Notes under the pieces: generated by a model | The model's input: only the letters and a program-made list of their open reading frames with translations | Database searches by the model: none | Told to the model about the DNA's origin: nothing | NCBI RefSeq assembly: GCF_016808335.1 | Contig: NC_053149.1 | Span: 26,843,339 to 26,907,338 of the forward strand | Length of the DNA: 64,000 nt | Direction of reading: 5' to 3' | Source: Panicum virgatum | Taxonomy: Eukaryota; Streptophyta; Magnoliopsida; Poales; Poaceae | In this document: positions 44,857-55,684 of the stretch, one piece after another | How the letters are laid out: every line of letters begins with the position of its first letter | How positions within the stretch are numbered: the stretch's first letter is position 1 | Program-made: the position numbers and the translations under genes

Positions 44857-46325
44857 TGTCGGCGTTCCGACCCGTGGGGCCTGAATCCCAACTAGTAAAT
44901 GCTGCGTGTTTCCTCGTCCCAGATGATGATGCAAGAGGCAACACAGTAACGCACGATTTTATCTTGGTTCCGGCCGCGGGGCCGTACGTCCAGCAAAGGG
45001 GGTGTGCGAGGGCACTGTATTATCTTGCACCCGAAGTGCTCGTAGTAGGGGATACAAGCGAGGCGAGAGAGGGAGAGAAGCTCCCAAGTCTCTGCTAGAG
45101 GTGGAGTTGGTTGAGATGAGTGCTCAGTAGTGCAGAGAGTCCTCTGAGGGGGAGTTCAGAGAACTTACTTCCAACCTTTGATTGGAGGGAGTCGATCAGC
45201 CTGCCCAAAAGGAAGCCCACCCTCTCCTTTTATAGTTGTAAGGAGGGGCGGCGTACATGAGTGTAGGGGTGCGGAAGTCGTCGTTTTCCCCTGAATCGCG
45301 GGTACAGTGGTCGAACACTGTAGGAAGTGTACTGTGGGAAGGCGACGCACGTCGCCGTCATCCTGGCTCCGTCCTTGGTCTCGTGGAGATGGCGGCGGCC
45401 GTCCTGCAGAGTCCCAGCGGTTGTAATGGCGTGGGACGGTCCCGCACCCCCTGGTCGGGGTGCGAGCGTGCGCACTAGAAGGTCCGGGGGCGCGTGGAAG
45501 TCCCGGACCCCACAAGAGGGAGGTCCGGGGTCCCGCCCGCGCATGCGGAGTGCCCCTCTCGGAAGGGCACGTGACATTGCCAGACCCCTTCCCCAGGGGG
45601 AGGTGTGTTCGGATGGTTGATGTCGGCGTGACAGTAACGGGGGCGGCGCCAACTTGTCTTGTACCGCGTTGAATGCTCCACAGTGCTGCTATAGCGGCTG
45701 GGGTGGCAGAGCGGTGACCGGGGTCAGTGGACGGGACGCCGGTCACATCCACTGCGGGAGTGGCAGTCTGATGCCGCCCGTCCTTTGAGCCGTGGCGGAG
45801 TAGCTGGCCTTTAATGCCTTTGTACGGCGGTTGGTTGGGCGGCGGGGCCACTTGTCCCTCGTGCCGAGAGATGTCCTCGAGCGAGGCGGAGACTGGCCAC
45901 CCGCTCGAGGGCAGGTCCGCTGTCCTCGAGCGAGGCGGAGACTGGCCACCCGCTCGAGGGCAGGTCCGCTGTCCTCGAGCGAGGCGGAGACTGGCCACCC
46001 GCTCGAGGGCAGGTCCGCTGTCCTCGAGCGAGGCAGAAATGCGATTGCGCGGTCGAGGGTCCCGAGGGGAGCCCTCGAGCGAGGCGGAGATGAGTGACCC
46101 GCCCGAGGGTAGATCCGCTACCCTCGAGCGGGGCGGAGATTGTTCGGTGGGCCTGAGAGGGGTGCGAATGGGCCACATGCTGGGCTTCTTTGAGTCCTTT
46201 CCTCTCTTCCAGATTTGGAAGGAGGCCGGGGGCCTTTGTGGGCCCAGTTGCCTTAACATGTGTTTGTGTTTTCGAAAGTGGTTTTAGTACTCCAATTAGG
46301 GTGTCCCTAATTGTGGCACCCGACA
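44857..46325 (-). repeat. Gypsy 5' LTR (1469 bp)
   Basis: This is the element's promoter-bearing LTR (minus orientation). It carries three full copies of the 49 bp tandem unit (45874-45922, 45923-45971, 45972-46020) where the other LTR has two, plus a 6 bp expansion near 45391. These account for the full 55 bp length difference. Confidence 0.95.
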
Positions 46326-46418
46326 TTCCTCTAATTAGATTTTTAGCCCCCCCCCACCCACCCAAATGGGGGCTTGGCCCTCTCATTTGGAATTCCTGGC
46401 TACGCCCCTGCGTGTTCT

Positions 46419-46827
46419 TCCTCCCTCTCATTAGTAGGATTTAAAAACGGTAGTTCATTTTTCAATTTTGAGGATGCTGAAATATTATTAGTCCCAGTGG
46501 ACAATGAGTTGCAAGCTGTTAAAAGAGATGTAACACCTCTTCCAGGATTGGGTATATAGGTCCTCTGGTCGGAAAGACTTTGCTGAATCAAGCCAAGGCA
46601 TTGACCTTCGCTATGTCGATTTTTATTTATCTTCAATCCTCACTTGCCACTTAACGGTCTTTCCTTTGGTGGTTTGAGCTCGGGGAAAGGTACACCTCGT
46701 TGCAAAGATCCTTTCTTAGAGAAGGGGAAAGAAAATTCAAACGATGGCCATTGATTAGTGAATAGGCCAAAAGTGACCTAGCCAAAAAGATTTAGGCAGG
46801 TTGGGTGTTAGACCTAAACAGGTTCAA
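46419..46827 (+). other. spacer with a possible coding fragment
   Basis: A short open stretch (about 46440-46559, reading GFKNGSSFFNFEDAEILLVP... to a TAG) has protein-like composition but I do not recognise it. No splice structure or domain was found. Confidence 0.25.
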
Positions 46828-47131
46828 GGCTCCGTTTGGAACATTAGATCAGGGCTAACTTTAAAGGCTAATGTTTAGCCTTGAATTAGTATGCTAAAGA
46901 TTAGTCAAAGGTGAGTTGTTTGGATCCATGGGCTAATGCCTACTCTCTTTCTTCTATTCCCATGATTAGGTGTGGCCTATGTAAATTAACTCCATTAGCA
47001 CTCGGAGGGCCTAAGAATTTGGGGAGGATAATTCACTTTAGCCCAAAATTAGCCCATCAGTTTGGATCCATGAAGGCTAATTTATAGCTAAAAGGTAGAG
47101 ATAAAAGTTATCCAATGTATCCAAACAGAGC
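46828..47131. mobile_element. MITE with GGCTCCGTTTGGA ends
   Basis: Inverted ends GGCTCCGTTTGGA (46828) and TCCAAACAGAGC (to 47131) bound a ~300 bp AT-rich element. Inside are repeated TTAGCC/GGCTAA phrases and two GTTTGGATCCATG phrases. The ends resemble Tourist/Harbinger or hAT MITEs of grasses. No clean target duplication was seen. Confidence 0.65.
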
Positions 47132-48051
47132 TGGTCATGTACTAAGTCCCTCGCCATTTAGCAATTCCTCTTGAACACTTTCACCATTATCACAATATGC
47201 AACAACAAGAAAGATCTTTTTTTGGCACAATTGTTGGCTAGATGAGTGATGCCATCATAAACTATCACCGCATCCCTTCATCACAATTCAAATAGAAAAT
47301 AAAAAGCTAAGGAACAAGAATTTGAGAATCATTTGGATTCATCTTTTGTTATATTTAGAGAATCCATTTTCTTAGGAGTGAAAAGGGAGTTGCTTAACAA
47401 TGATCTCTTTCTCTGGTCTCGAAGTTCCATGCTATAACGATTGAATCGGGACCTGGAGGGTGCCACCAGAGTAGCTAGACCAGCTGAGCTAGCACCCTTT
47501 GGCTGAATGTAAATGAGTGATCATCTACATACTATAAAATATGTGGAAAGAAAATATGAGAATTTTTCAAAACTCTCTTTGAGATAGCTCATAATGTAGT
47601 GTGTAAAAACAAATGAGGATATGGATGAACATTTTGCGTTGTCTCGCCTACACATATAACTCATTTTTATTATTACCACTATTTCTGTTTGCTTTTTTCT
47701 TAGTTTGGTGCAGTGTCTGCATTGAGGTATTTTCTTACAACAAAATAGTATAGACGCAAACGCTCACGTATACATAGATACACTCACCTCTAATAATACA
47801 AACATGCAATCTACCTCTATGAGCATTTTTGATTCTTTGAAAGAATGAAGCAAAATGAGCATCTTTGAAAGAACGAGGCGATAGATCTCGAGATTGACAG
47901 AATCACCGTTAAGCCCACGTCGCATATCACGAAAAGAATATTGCCGGTTAAATTTTATAATATATCTAAAAAAATACGATTACCTTTACAAAATTGATAA
48001 CTCGAACCTGGCACCTCCCTTGATCCGTTTTGTTGTATTTAATTTGTTTTC
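47132..48051. other. AT-rich intergenic spacer, nothing recognised
   Basis: No paired transposon ends, RNA gene or open frame of interest was seen. Confidence 0.4.
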
Positions 48052-48293
48052 GGCCTTATTTAGATGCACTCAAAATTCCAAAATTTTATAAGATTCCTCA
48101 TCACATCGAATCTTTAAACGCATGCATGAAGTATTAAATGTAGCTAAATAAAATAACTAATTACACAGTTTGACTATAATTTGCGAGACGAATCTTTTGA
48201 GCCTAGTTAACCCATGGCGGGATAATAATTACTAAATACAAACGAAAGTGCTACAGTACTTTACACCCAAAGTTTTCGCATCTAAATAAGGTC
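48052..48293. mobile_element. Tourist-like MITE
   Basis: A 242 bp element with inverted ends GGCCTTATTTAGATGC and GCATCTAAATAAGGTC. The interior phrase AATTACACAGTTTGACTATA and the nearby CGAGACGAATCTTTTGAGCC are typical of this grass Tourist family as I remember it. The 3 bp flanks (TTC and TTA) do not match perfectly. Confidence 0.8.
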
Positions 48294-48479
48294 TTACATC
48301 GTTTCAAATTACCACTTCATTTAAAAACCTAATTTATTTTTCTCAAAAAATTGAGGAAAAATCTTAAAACCCTAGCATGTTTGAAAGTTGAAACGTCCTA
48401 ATCCCTTCGACCTGCCAAGAATTTTGTTGAAATTTTGCGTCCATTCACCTAGATTTGCCCGAGCAATCCCTGAATCTCT

Positions 48480-49143
48480 TTAGAGCATCTCCAAGAGTAC
48501 CCAAAAATTAGAGTCCAAAAAAAATTGATTTTGGGACTACGCCAAAAACTATTGGGAGGTAAAAAAAACCACCCAAGCCAACAGTTCCCAAAAATTTGTT
48601 CGCAAAACTTTTATTGCCGACTTATCATACAACATGGGTCTACCATACCAACCATCCCTGCCTACTCAAGTGCATCTCGGCGTTTTTCTTTCCGACCGAG
48701 TGACCCTGACTCCTCGAGCTACATCTCTATCGGGTCCTTGGTGCCAGACTTGCACAAGAGCTAGATGCATTTGGGGAAATAAATTTCCTCTCCTGGCTCC
48801 TGTGATGCTTACGCATGAGCCATGTACCTTGGGTCTCTAGCAGGCTGTCCGGGAGCGATGCCTGCCGGGAATGGCCGCCGGCCGCCGGCGAGATGGGGCG
48901 TCAGCTTGGTGTGAGAGCGGAGAGGGCTGAGATGCTGATAGGCTACATAAAGGAAAAAAATAGACGGAGATATGATATTGAGAGCGCGAGACAGCGGTGG
49001 AAATTTGACCTCGGTTGCCACCAAGATTGGGCAAAACGAATAAATAGCAACCAATTTTGAGCACTGTTGGAGCTATCTTTTTCTCATTTATCCCTAAACT
49101 AATTTTTAGGAGATTATTTTGAGCACTCTCAGAGATGCTCTTA
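48480..49143. mobile_element. Harbinger-like MITE with TTA target duplication
   Basis: Ends GAGCATCTCCAAGAG (48483-48497) and CTCTCAGAGATGCTC (49126-49140) are inverted copies with two mismatches. TTA flanks both ends (48480-48482 and 49141-49143), as in PIF/Harbinger elements. No transposase is encoded. Confidence 0.8.
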
Positions 49144-49368
49144 GGCACTGTTTAGTTCCCAAAATTTTTCCTACAGTATCCGTCACATTCGGACATATAC
49201 ATGGAGTATTAAATACAGTTGAAAAAAATTAATTAATTACACAGTTCAACTATAAATGACGAAATGAATCTTTTAAATTAGTCTATATTTAGATATTAAT
49301 TACTAATTAACAACAAAAGTGTTACAGGAACCAAATCCAACATTTTTCACAAATTAAACACAGGCTTA
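49141..49368. mobile_element. Tourist-like MITE sharing a TTA with its neighbour
   Basis: The 222 bp element (49144-49365) has ends GGCACTGTTTAGTT and AATTAAACACAGGC. It is flanked by TTA at 49141-49143 and 49366-49368. The left TTA is also the right target copy of the preceding MITE. Confidence 0.8.
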
Positions 49369-49568
49369 CAGTTGGTAGAGGCCAGGTGTAGTACCTCCGG
49401 CTCCGGGTAGCACGCAACCACCCGCCCAAGCCTTCCGGAATCTCCCCTCCGAACCCATCCCGCTCCATCTCCGGCTATCCATCCCCCCGCCGTCTCGGCT
49501 TCCTCCTCCCTACACCCTGCTCCGTTTCCTCCTCGCGCACAGATTCCGCTGCCCACCCCGGCTCGGCC

Positions 49569-49576
49569 TATAAATC
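49569..49576 (+). promoter_or_regulatory. TATA box of the NPL4-like gene
   Basis: TATAAATC lies 90 bp upstream of the ATG at 49659, the usual spacing for a short plant 5' leader, in an otherwise C-rich promoter. Confidence 0.7.
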
Positions 49577-49658
49577 GCACCAGCGCAACCCCGAATCCCC
49601 GCAAAACCCATCGCCGAAGCTAAGCGCGAGCAGCAACGCCGCCGCCGCCACCGCCGCG

Positions 49659-52600
49659 ATGATCCTCCGCATCCGCAGCCGCGACGGCACGGATCGCATC
49701 ACGGTCCCGGACCAGGCTTCCGCCACCGTCGCTGACCTGCAGCGCCTCATCGAGTCGCACCTCACCGTGCCCGTCCCGCTCCAGCGCCTCTCCCTCGACC
49801 CGGCCCTCCTCCTCCCCAGCCCCTCCGCCGCCGTCCCCCTCCTCGCCAACCCGGCCGCCACGCTCACCTCGCTCCGCCTCGCCAACGGAGCCTTCATCTA
49901 CCTCGCCTACCCGCCCGACGCGCGCTCCGCCCGCCCGCCGCCGCCCAAGGCGCTCTCCGCCGCCGGCTCCTTCGGCAAGAAGATGACCATGGACGACCTC
50001 ATCGCGCGCCAGATCCGCGTCACCCGCCAGGAGAACGCGCTCTGCGCCGCCGCCTCCTTCGACCGCGACGCCGCCAACGCGTTCCAGCTCTACGTCGCCG
50101 AGTCCCTCGCGTTCGCCGTCAAGCGGGCGGGCTTCCTCTACGGCCGCGTCGACGCAGAGACCAAGGAGGTCTTCGTGGACTTCATCTACGAGCCGCCGCA
50201 GCAGGGCGCCGAGGACGTGGTCCACCTCATGAGGGATCCCGACGAGGAGGCCCGCGTCGACGCCATCGCCGAGGGGCTCGGGATGCGCCGGGTCGGCCTC
50301 GTGTTCACGCAGGCCGTGGGGAGGAAGGCCAGCGAGACAGGCGAGTACACCATGTCCAATAGGGAGGTTGTGCAGGCCGCCCAGCTGCAGGCCGAGGGTG
50401 GGATCCCGGAGTGGATCACCGCCATAGTGAAATTGGAGGTGGGGGATGACGGTACTGGAGATGTGCACTTTGAGGCCTTCCAGATGAGTGAGATCTGTGT
50501 AAAGCTCTTCAAGGATGGGGTACTGGAAACTGAGGTTGGGGACACCGATGATCCCCGCTTGTCCAAGATGCGGAAGGAGGTGGTTGCAGGGGGTAAGGAT
50601 ACTATGGAGGTGGACAATGACTTCTTCCTTGTCCCTGTCAAGATCTCTGATCACCAGGTATACTTCTTTACTCACTTCTGCTATTCATTTTGTAGTTTGA
50701 AATTTATAAATAAGAAGGATGGTTGGGGATATATAAATTTGATATATAGGAATCTAGTATAATTAGGCAGTACTGCGTTTTATCTCTTTGTCTTGTCTGA
50801 ATGTATCTATAGCTTATTTTGATCCAATGTTGTTCAGTTAGTAGCAATACTGACCTTTGTAGTGAACCAAGTCATACTTTAATTGGGCACAATTGTAAGC
50901 AAATATAATTAATTTGCCATAAATATTATAATTTAAAGGCAGCATCAGGACTTTTTATGTTGACAGGAAGGGTTGCTGCTTCAGTTGCAGCTGGCTAGTT
51001 CATGAGCTATTCGTTTATTTAAAATTGTCAGTACAATATGCATTATGAAAGGCATCATAGCTGGGTTGAAAAATCAAACATTTCAATTGTAAAACATAAA
51101 AAAGGATCTATGTGTTTGTGCTAGGGAGCAGTCGATCAATAATCCATGCTTCTCTGTGAATCACATCTAGATGACTAGAGAGAGATGTAAGGACTTACCT
51201 GCGTTGTTGACATGAAGATGTGCTTAGAGTAGGTATGATGCATGGATTGGGGTTGGTTATACATAGATTTGTAGTTCCATTACACCATATTGTTACTTTT
51301 AAACAAAAGCTTTGGCATTTTTCTTTATAAGACGATATAGCACATATGTGGGCCTTAGGACCCGTAAGTGTAAAAACACTGGCCCTGTAAGGAACATTCA
51401 TTCTGTTGAGAGCGGTCTGCCATACTGCATAGAAGTTGTATGAGACATAATCTGTGTTACCTGGACACGCGCGTCCGAAATTTTTTTGGCGCGTCGACGC
51501 ATATCAGCGCGTTGATTCGCGTCGGATTCGATTCGACTCGTATCGGACACGCCGCAGCCGTGTCTGGTGCAGCCGCCGTCCACCCGTCGTCCGCCCGGCG
51601 CTCTGCAGTTGCGCTCTCCGAGCCGCAGACACCGCCCGCTCCCCCGCCGGCTGCCGCCTCGCACCAGGCACCTGCGAGCTGAGCGTCGGAGCCGCGCCGT
51701 GCTTGCCGTCCGCCCGCTGTCCGCCGGGCCGCCCCCCAAGCCGAGCTTCCGTCACTGCCTCGCCGGCCGTCCGCACAGCCGCCGCTAGGGTTGGAGTTCG
51801 GGAGAGGGAGGGGATGGGAATAGAGCAGAGCCGGGATGGGAACAGAGCACCGGGAGGGGGGTGACTGGGTGAGGGAGTGGGGGAGGAGTTGGGCCAGCGG
51901 ACGAGTTGGGCTGGCGGGATTGGGCTTAGGTAAGGACGTGGTGGGCTGGATGTCAACATGGGCCAAAGAGCAGGGCAGCCCATCGCATGCTCTATTTCTC
52001 TTTCCCCTTATTTAATTTGTATGGACGAATCCCCGAATCCTGTTTTTTAGGATTTGCCGAATCGGACACCCGCACCCGAGTCGGATTCCGACACCTGCAC
52101 CCGTGTCCCGGTAACACAGGGCATAATATTGGAATCTATAGGTCATAAAAATCTGTGATTTACTTGAATTTGGGGTGCTTTTGTTGAAAAATATTGGTGT
52201 CCTGAGGCAGAAGGTCCGGGAGTGTATCAATTAACTGTCAATAAGATAATTGTTTTTGACATGTACTTCCTCTAGTACCGATTTTGAGATTAGTGGGTCT
52301 GCCAGAATATTTGAAACAAACTTGCAGAAGAAGAAATTGACATTTATGACTATCTACTTTTGCTTTTACCCAAATATTCTATGGATCTACATTTAAAAGA
52401 ATTATTGTAATGGTAAAATTCTTGAGATTAGTGGGTCTGCCAGAATATTTGAAATGAACTTGTAGAAGAAAAGGAAATTGACATTTATGACTATGTACCT
52501 TTGCTTTTACCTAGATATTCTATGGATCTAACCTTTAAAAGAATTATTGGAATCTTCATCTTCAGGGATAATATAGGGCTCTAAAATTGCTTTTCCTCAA

Positions 52601-53886
52601 ATATTCTATGGATCTAACTTTAGAAGAAATTATCGGAATCTTCATCATAAGGGATCTCAGGTTCTAAAAATTCCAACTTTTTATCCAATGCATGATTCTC
52701 TACTTTCGGTGCAAAGAAATGGAAAAGGTCATCCATAGGTTGCAGTTATGACATAAATGTGATGTTTGGCTGCTCGGTTGCTCCTTTATATTTATTTTCG
52801 TTTGGTTTTCTCAGATTAGTTCTAGAATACTCAGAGTATTTGGTTTTCTCTACTTGGCATGGTTTAAGATGACAAATTATATTGAACTTTGGGGTTAGAA
52901 AATCATATTAAACTTGGTAAGGTAGATAATTTGTATTTTTTTTTACATGCTAACAAACCTGAAGTCTTGAATAACTCTGGTGCTTCAATCAAGCTGGAAA
53001 CAGGATTTGCTGATTGCTGTATATTCCAATCGAGCACCTGCTCATGCTCAGGACATAACAGTTCCTACATATATGGCATGGTCAACTACAAAAATTATGT
53101 TAAATAAATCACATATATTTAGATGTTAAAATTATGTTAGACTGCATGTGTTTCTTTTCAAGGGATGCTTAGCTTTAAATCCAGCAGAAATTGTTGATTG
53201 GTCCTAGTTCGTGCACTGAAGCTGAATGATTGCAAGAGTGCTAAGGTGCATGGTAGTAGTGTTGGTTCCTTTGAGTTCTATTGATTTATTGTTATCTGCT
53301 TCATTGCAGGTTGATTTAAATTTGGGAGTGATTCTTGATTATGATTTTAATAAACTCATGGTCAAAGGTTTTTTGATACTGTGGGGATCTCCCCCACAGT
53401 TTTTCCTTCAAAAAATAATTGAGATCCCATAAATACGACTGATGATGCTCTTGATATATTAAAATCTTCTACCATCAGTGGATATAATATCGTACTGTTC
53501 TATGTTGGGGTGTAGCAATTTGACACAGGACAGGGAGGAAATGGGTTCACTGCACTCTGCGTGGTAGCTGCTTACAAATTTTTGTTTCACATATTATAAT
53601 GTTCTAACCTTAGTTCACATGGTGTGTGCAGGGTCCACTCTCAGTAGGCTTTCCTATAGAGAACCGTGGCAGTACTGTAGGAATGAGTGCGCTGAGAAGC
53701 CACCTGGACCGCACAAAGCATCTGACATTTGTGAAGCGGATCTCCGACTTCCATTTGCTGCTCAAGGTTGCTACTTTCTTAGATGTAAAGGCCGATGTGC
53801 CTCCCCTAGCTGCATGTGTAAAAACTCAGAGCAGGGTGCCTGAGGGCTACCAGCTTCTGATCGAATCATTGGCCAGTCAGGGATAA
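49659..53886 (+). CDS. NPL4: NPL4-like protein (CDC48/p97-UFD1-NPL4 cofactor)
   Basis: NPL4 binds UFD1 and the AAA-ATPase CDC48/p97 and helps extract ubiquitinated proteins, for example in ER-associated degradation. Two coding exons: 49659-50657 (333 codons) and 53632-53886 (84 codons and stop), joined in phase 0 across a 2974 bp intron with CAG|GTATAC and GTGCAG|GG borders. This gives 417 residues, near the plant family's usual length. Residues 1-85 form a ubiquitin-like domain (MILRIRSRDGTDRITVPDQA). The NPL4/MPN-like core follows (FQLYVAESLAFAVKRAGFLY, VDFIYEPPQQGAEDVVHLM, VGLVFTQAVGRKASETGEYT). The second exon has GFPIENRGS and ends PEGYQLLIESLASQG. Plant members lack the C-terminal zinc finger of animal NPL4, as here. 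The first exon is very GC-rich, as in many grass genes. It looks intact. Confidence 0.96.
51444..52127. mobile_element. TIR element (hAT-like) in the NPL4 intron
   Basis: Ends CTGTGTTACCTGGACACG (51452) and CGTGTCCCGGTAACACAG (to 52119) are inverted copies with one mismatch. The 8 bp flanks are GACATAAT (51444-51451) and GGCATAAT (52120-52127), differing at one base. The GC-rich interior has no recognisable transposase. The 8 bp duplication suggests hAT, though the end sequence is not a textbook hAT terminus. Confidence 0.75.
52284..52660. repeat. diverged tandem duplication in the NPL4 intron
   Basis: A unit of about 138 bp starting TTGAGATTAGTGGGTCTGCC occurs at 52284 and 52422. A third, partial copy of its second half (ATATTCTATGGATCTAA...) lies at about 52588-52660. 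The copies differ at many positions, so the event is old. Confidence 0.8.
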
Positions 53887-54556
53887 TCTTTGCTCATAGA
53901 GGCAAGACAGGATGATGCTCAATTTACTTGTCACATCATGTGTAACCTATGGATGTCTCAGGTGTATAAGTAATTTTCAATTCTTATGCGATTACCATTC
54001 TGATAGTGTGACATCTTTCGTTGTGTTGGCAATGCTTGAACCTTGTCTTGCACTGCAGTGAACTGAACCCATGTCTGACAGTTTCGTCATGTGGGTCCGC
54101 TACTGGGTTTGGTGGGGTAAGGGAACAAAGGTGGTTCTGAATGACAATAGTGAACGATCAGAACTGTCATTATTTGTATCTTGGAAAGTGACTAATCTCC
54201 TTATCATGATCAATGTCTTGTGACTCATTCCATCTTCCATGTTGGATTTGTTATTTGACCGTGGCTTCACAGAGCTTTGGGAAAGTTGAAGTTAACAAGT
54301 TGGGAGTGTCTTTAGAAACTTATATAAGCTGGTAAAGAGAAAAATGAAATGTTCTTTATATACAGAATATGGAATAGATCAATCTTTATATTACTTTGGA
54401 TTTTGGAATAAGTCTATTTGGTCTCTCAATTCTTCAGTTTGTCCAATTAAACCTATCTCTAGTACTTTAAAGCTCTTTAGTGTAAAAAAATTGGATTACC
54501 TTTTGGTTTGGACAATCCAACATTCACCCTTTTTAGTTTTGGCACAGTAAGCATTT
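53887..54556 (+). other. NPL4 3' UTR and downstream spacer
   Basis: The first few hundred bases after the stop codon presumably form the 3' UTR. No clear AATAAA was singled out. No other feature was recognised. Confidence 0.45.
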
Positions 54557-54850
54557 TAGGATGCACTTCATGCGGAGCTTTTAGCTTGCCAGGCGGGAAT
54601 CAGAAAGGCAGCTAAAAAAGGCATGTGCAGGGTCGGCGCTGGAGACAAATTCTTTTGCTCTAGCACCAACATGAGGATGAACATGTCACTCACTTCTTGT
54701 GTTTTAAGTTCTTGTCCTAGAGAATGTAATAAGATGGCGCACGCGTTGGCGGCGCAAAGTTGTATGTGTTCTCGGGATGCCGATCAGTTTTGGGAAGGCA
54801 TACCTCTAGGCATTGAGAACCTTGTGATCAGTGATATCACGGGGCCTTAA
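54557..54850 (+). pseudogene. fragment of an RNase H-like domain (LINE or RVT_3 type)
   Basis: One frame reads DALHAELLACQAGIRKAAKK..., then a scrambled middle, then RECNKMAHALAAQSC... ending DITGP and TAA. The AEL.A and CNKxAHxLA phrases are typical of the RNase H-like domain found in plant LINEs and RVT_3 genes. The middle of the domain is missing and there is no start, so it is a remnant. Confidence 0.65.
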
Positions 54851-54863
54851 TGGAATCCGAATC

Positions 54864-54913
54864 CCCACACCCTCCCCCCCCCCCCCCCCCCCCCCACCCC
54901 CCCCAAAAAAAAA
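54864..54913. repeat. poly(C) homopolymer run
   Basis: A run of 22 C (54874-54895), then A, then 8 C and 9 A. The exact length in assembled sequence is likely unreliable. Confidence 0.9.
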
Positions 54914-55684
54914 GGATTCCTGTGGTAGCAATTTTTTAATTTCAATGAGGAAAAACTCAAACACCTCCAGAGAATTTAGAAACAAATTCCTAGAGATATT
55001 TTAGAGCACAATGAATCTCACAAAAAAAAATAGAGCTCGTGAAACAAGTTGTACAACCTTCAAATAAAAGATTAATAAATCTAAAATAAGAAAAATTTTT
55101 CATAAATGTCAAATAAAATCCATGTAGACCTATTATTAATTAACATGTCAAAAGTACTGAAAGTTATAGCAATAAGTCCGTATTTTTTTAGACCACAGGC
55201 CCAACGGGCTCGACTTTTACTGAAAGCCAGATAAACAGTTTTGCCACCACACATGGCAGCAGCTTATATGAAGTTTTAGGCACACATGCCATCAGGATAA
55301 AGAAAAAACGGAGCCGCAGCTTATATGAAGTTTAAGGCACGAAGGCCATCAAAAGTATGAAAAGAGGAAAAATCGCACTCCACTACCAACAACTAGGTCT
55401 GAGGCACCAAAAGAAAGAAAAGACGCCGCGCGCACAGAAAGAACACAGGTACCGCGCAGAACACACACATCCACGTCTTCTTCTCCCGCTTGTTCCTTCT
55501 CGTAGCTTGAGCAATATCCCCTCCAACGAAACCTGGTCCTCGTCCCTCTACATCTTTCGCCAGTATGTAAGAAACCAACCGTTTTGTAAATAATAGCCAT
55601 AGGGGAAGAAATAAGAGCGTTATTAAATACCCAATCATTGCGGGTTTTCTAGAGTGACCATGCCACTCCACAAAGATAATTAAA
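54914..55684. other. spacer with a short direct repeat
   Basis: A CAGCTTATATGAAGTTT phrase occurs at about 55260 and 55317. A TTTTTTTAGACCACAGGCCCAACG stretch split around 55185-55210 could be a LINE tail on the minus strand, but no target duplication was found. No gene was seen. Confidence 0.4.

Larger units (their letters stand above)
16906..46330 (-). mobile_element. Tat-lineage Ty3/Gypsy LTR retrotransposon (with a Copia element inside)
   Basis: Two LTRs (16911-18324 and 44857-46325) flank the element, with the 5 bp target duplication TTCCT at 16906-16910 and 46326-46330. Excluding the nested Copia element it is about 16.4 kb. Read on the minus strand the order is 5' LTR, gag, protease, RT, RNase H, a second RNase H, integrase, then two antisense units and the 3' LTR. 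The second, archaeal-type RNase H between RNase H and integrase, the lack of a chromodomain, and extra antisense genes between pol and the 3' LTR all fit the Tat lineage of plant Gypsy elements. It is defective, with one frameshift and four stops in gag-pol. LTR identity is high, with roughly a dozen substitutions seen by eye. Confidence 0.95.
16812..46418. mobile_element. hAT-type MITE, split by the Gypsy insertion
   Basis: The two halves of a small element (16820-16910 and 46331-46410, about 170 bp in all) are separated by the Gypsy element. The left end starts CAGGGGCGCGGC and the right end finishes GCTACGCCCCTG, giving inverted ends CAGGGGCG(C/T)(G/A)GC. The 8 bp flanks are GGTGTTCT (16812-16819) and CGTGTTCT (46411-46418), matching at 7 of 8 positions, as expected for a slightly decayed hAT target duplication. 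Confidence 0.75.

Noticed and set aside
49620..50675. 351-codon minus-strand open frame
   Set aside because: It is a shadow of the GC-rich first exon of NPL4.
54864..54913. Functional G-quadruplex at the poly(C) run
   Set aside because: A homopolymer next to a decayed LINE fragment is more likely a slippage product, and its length may be an assembly artefact.
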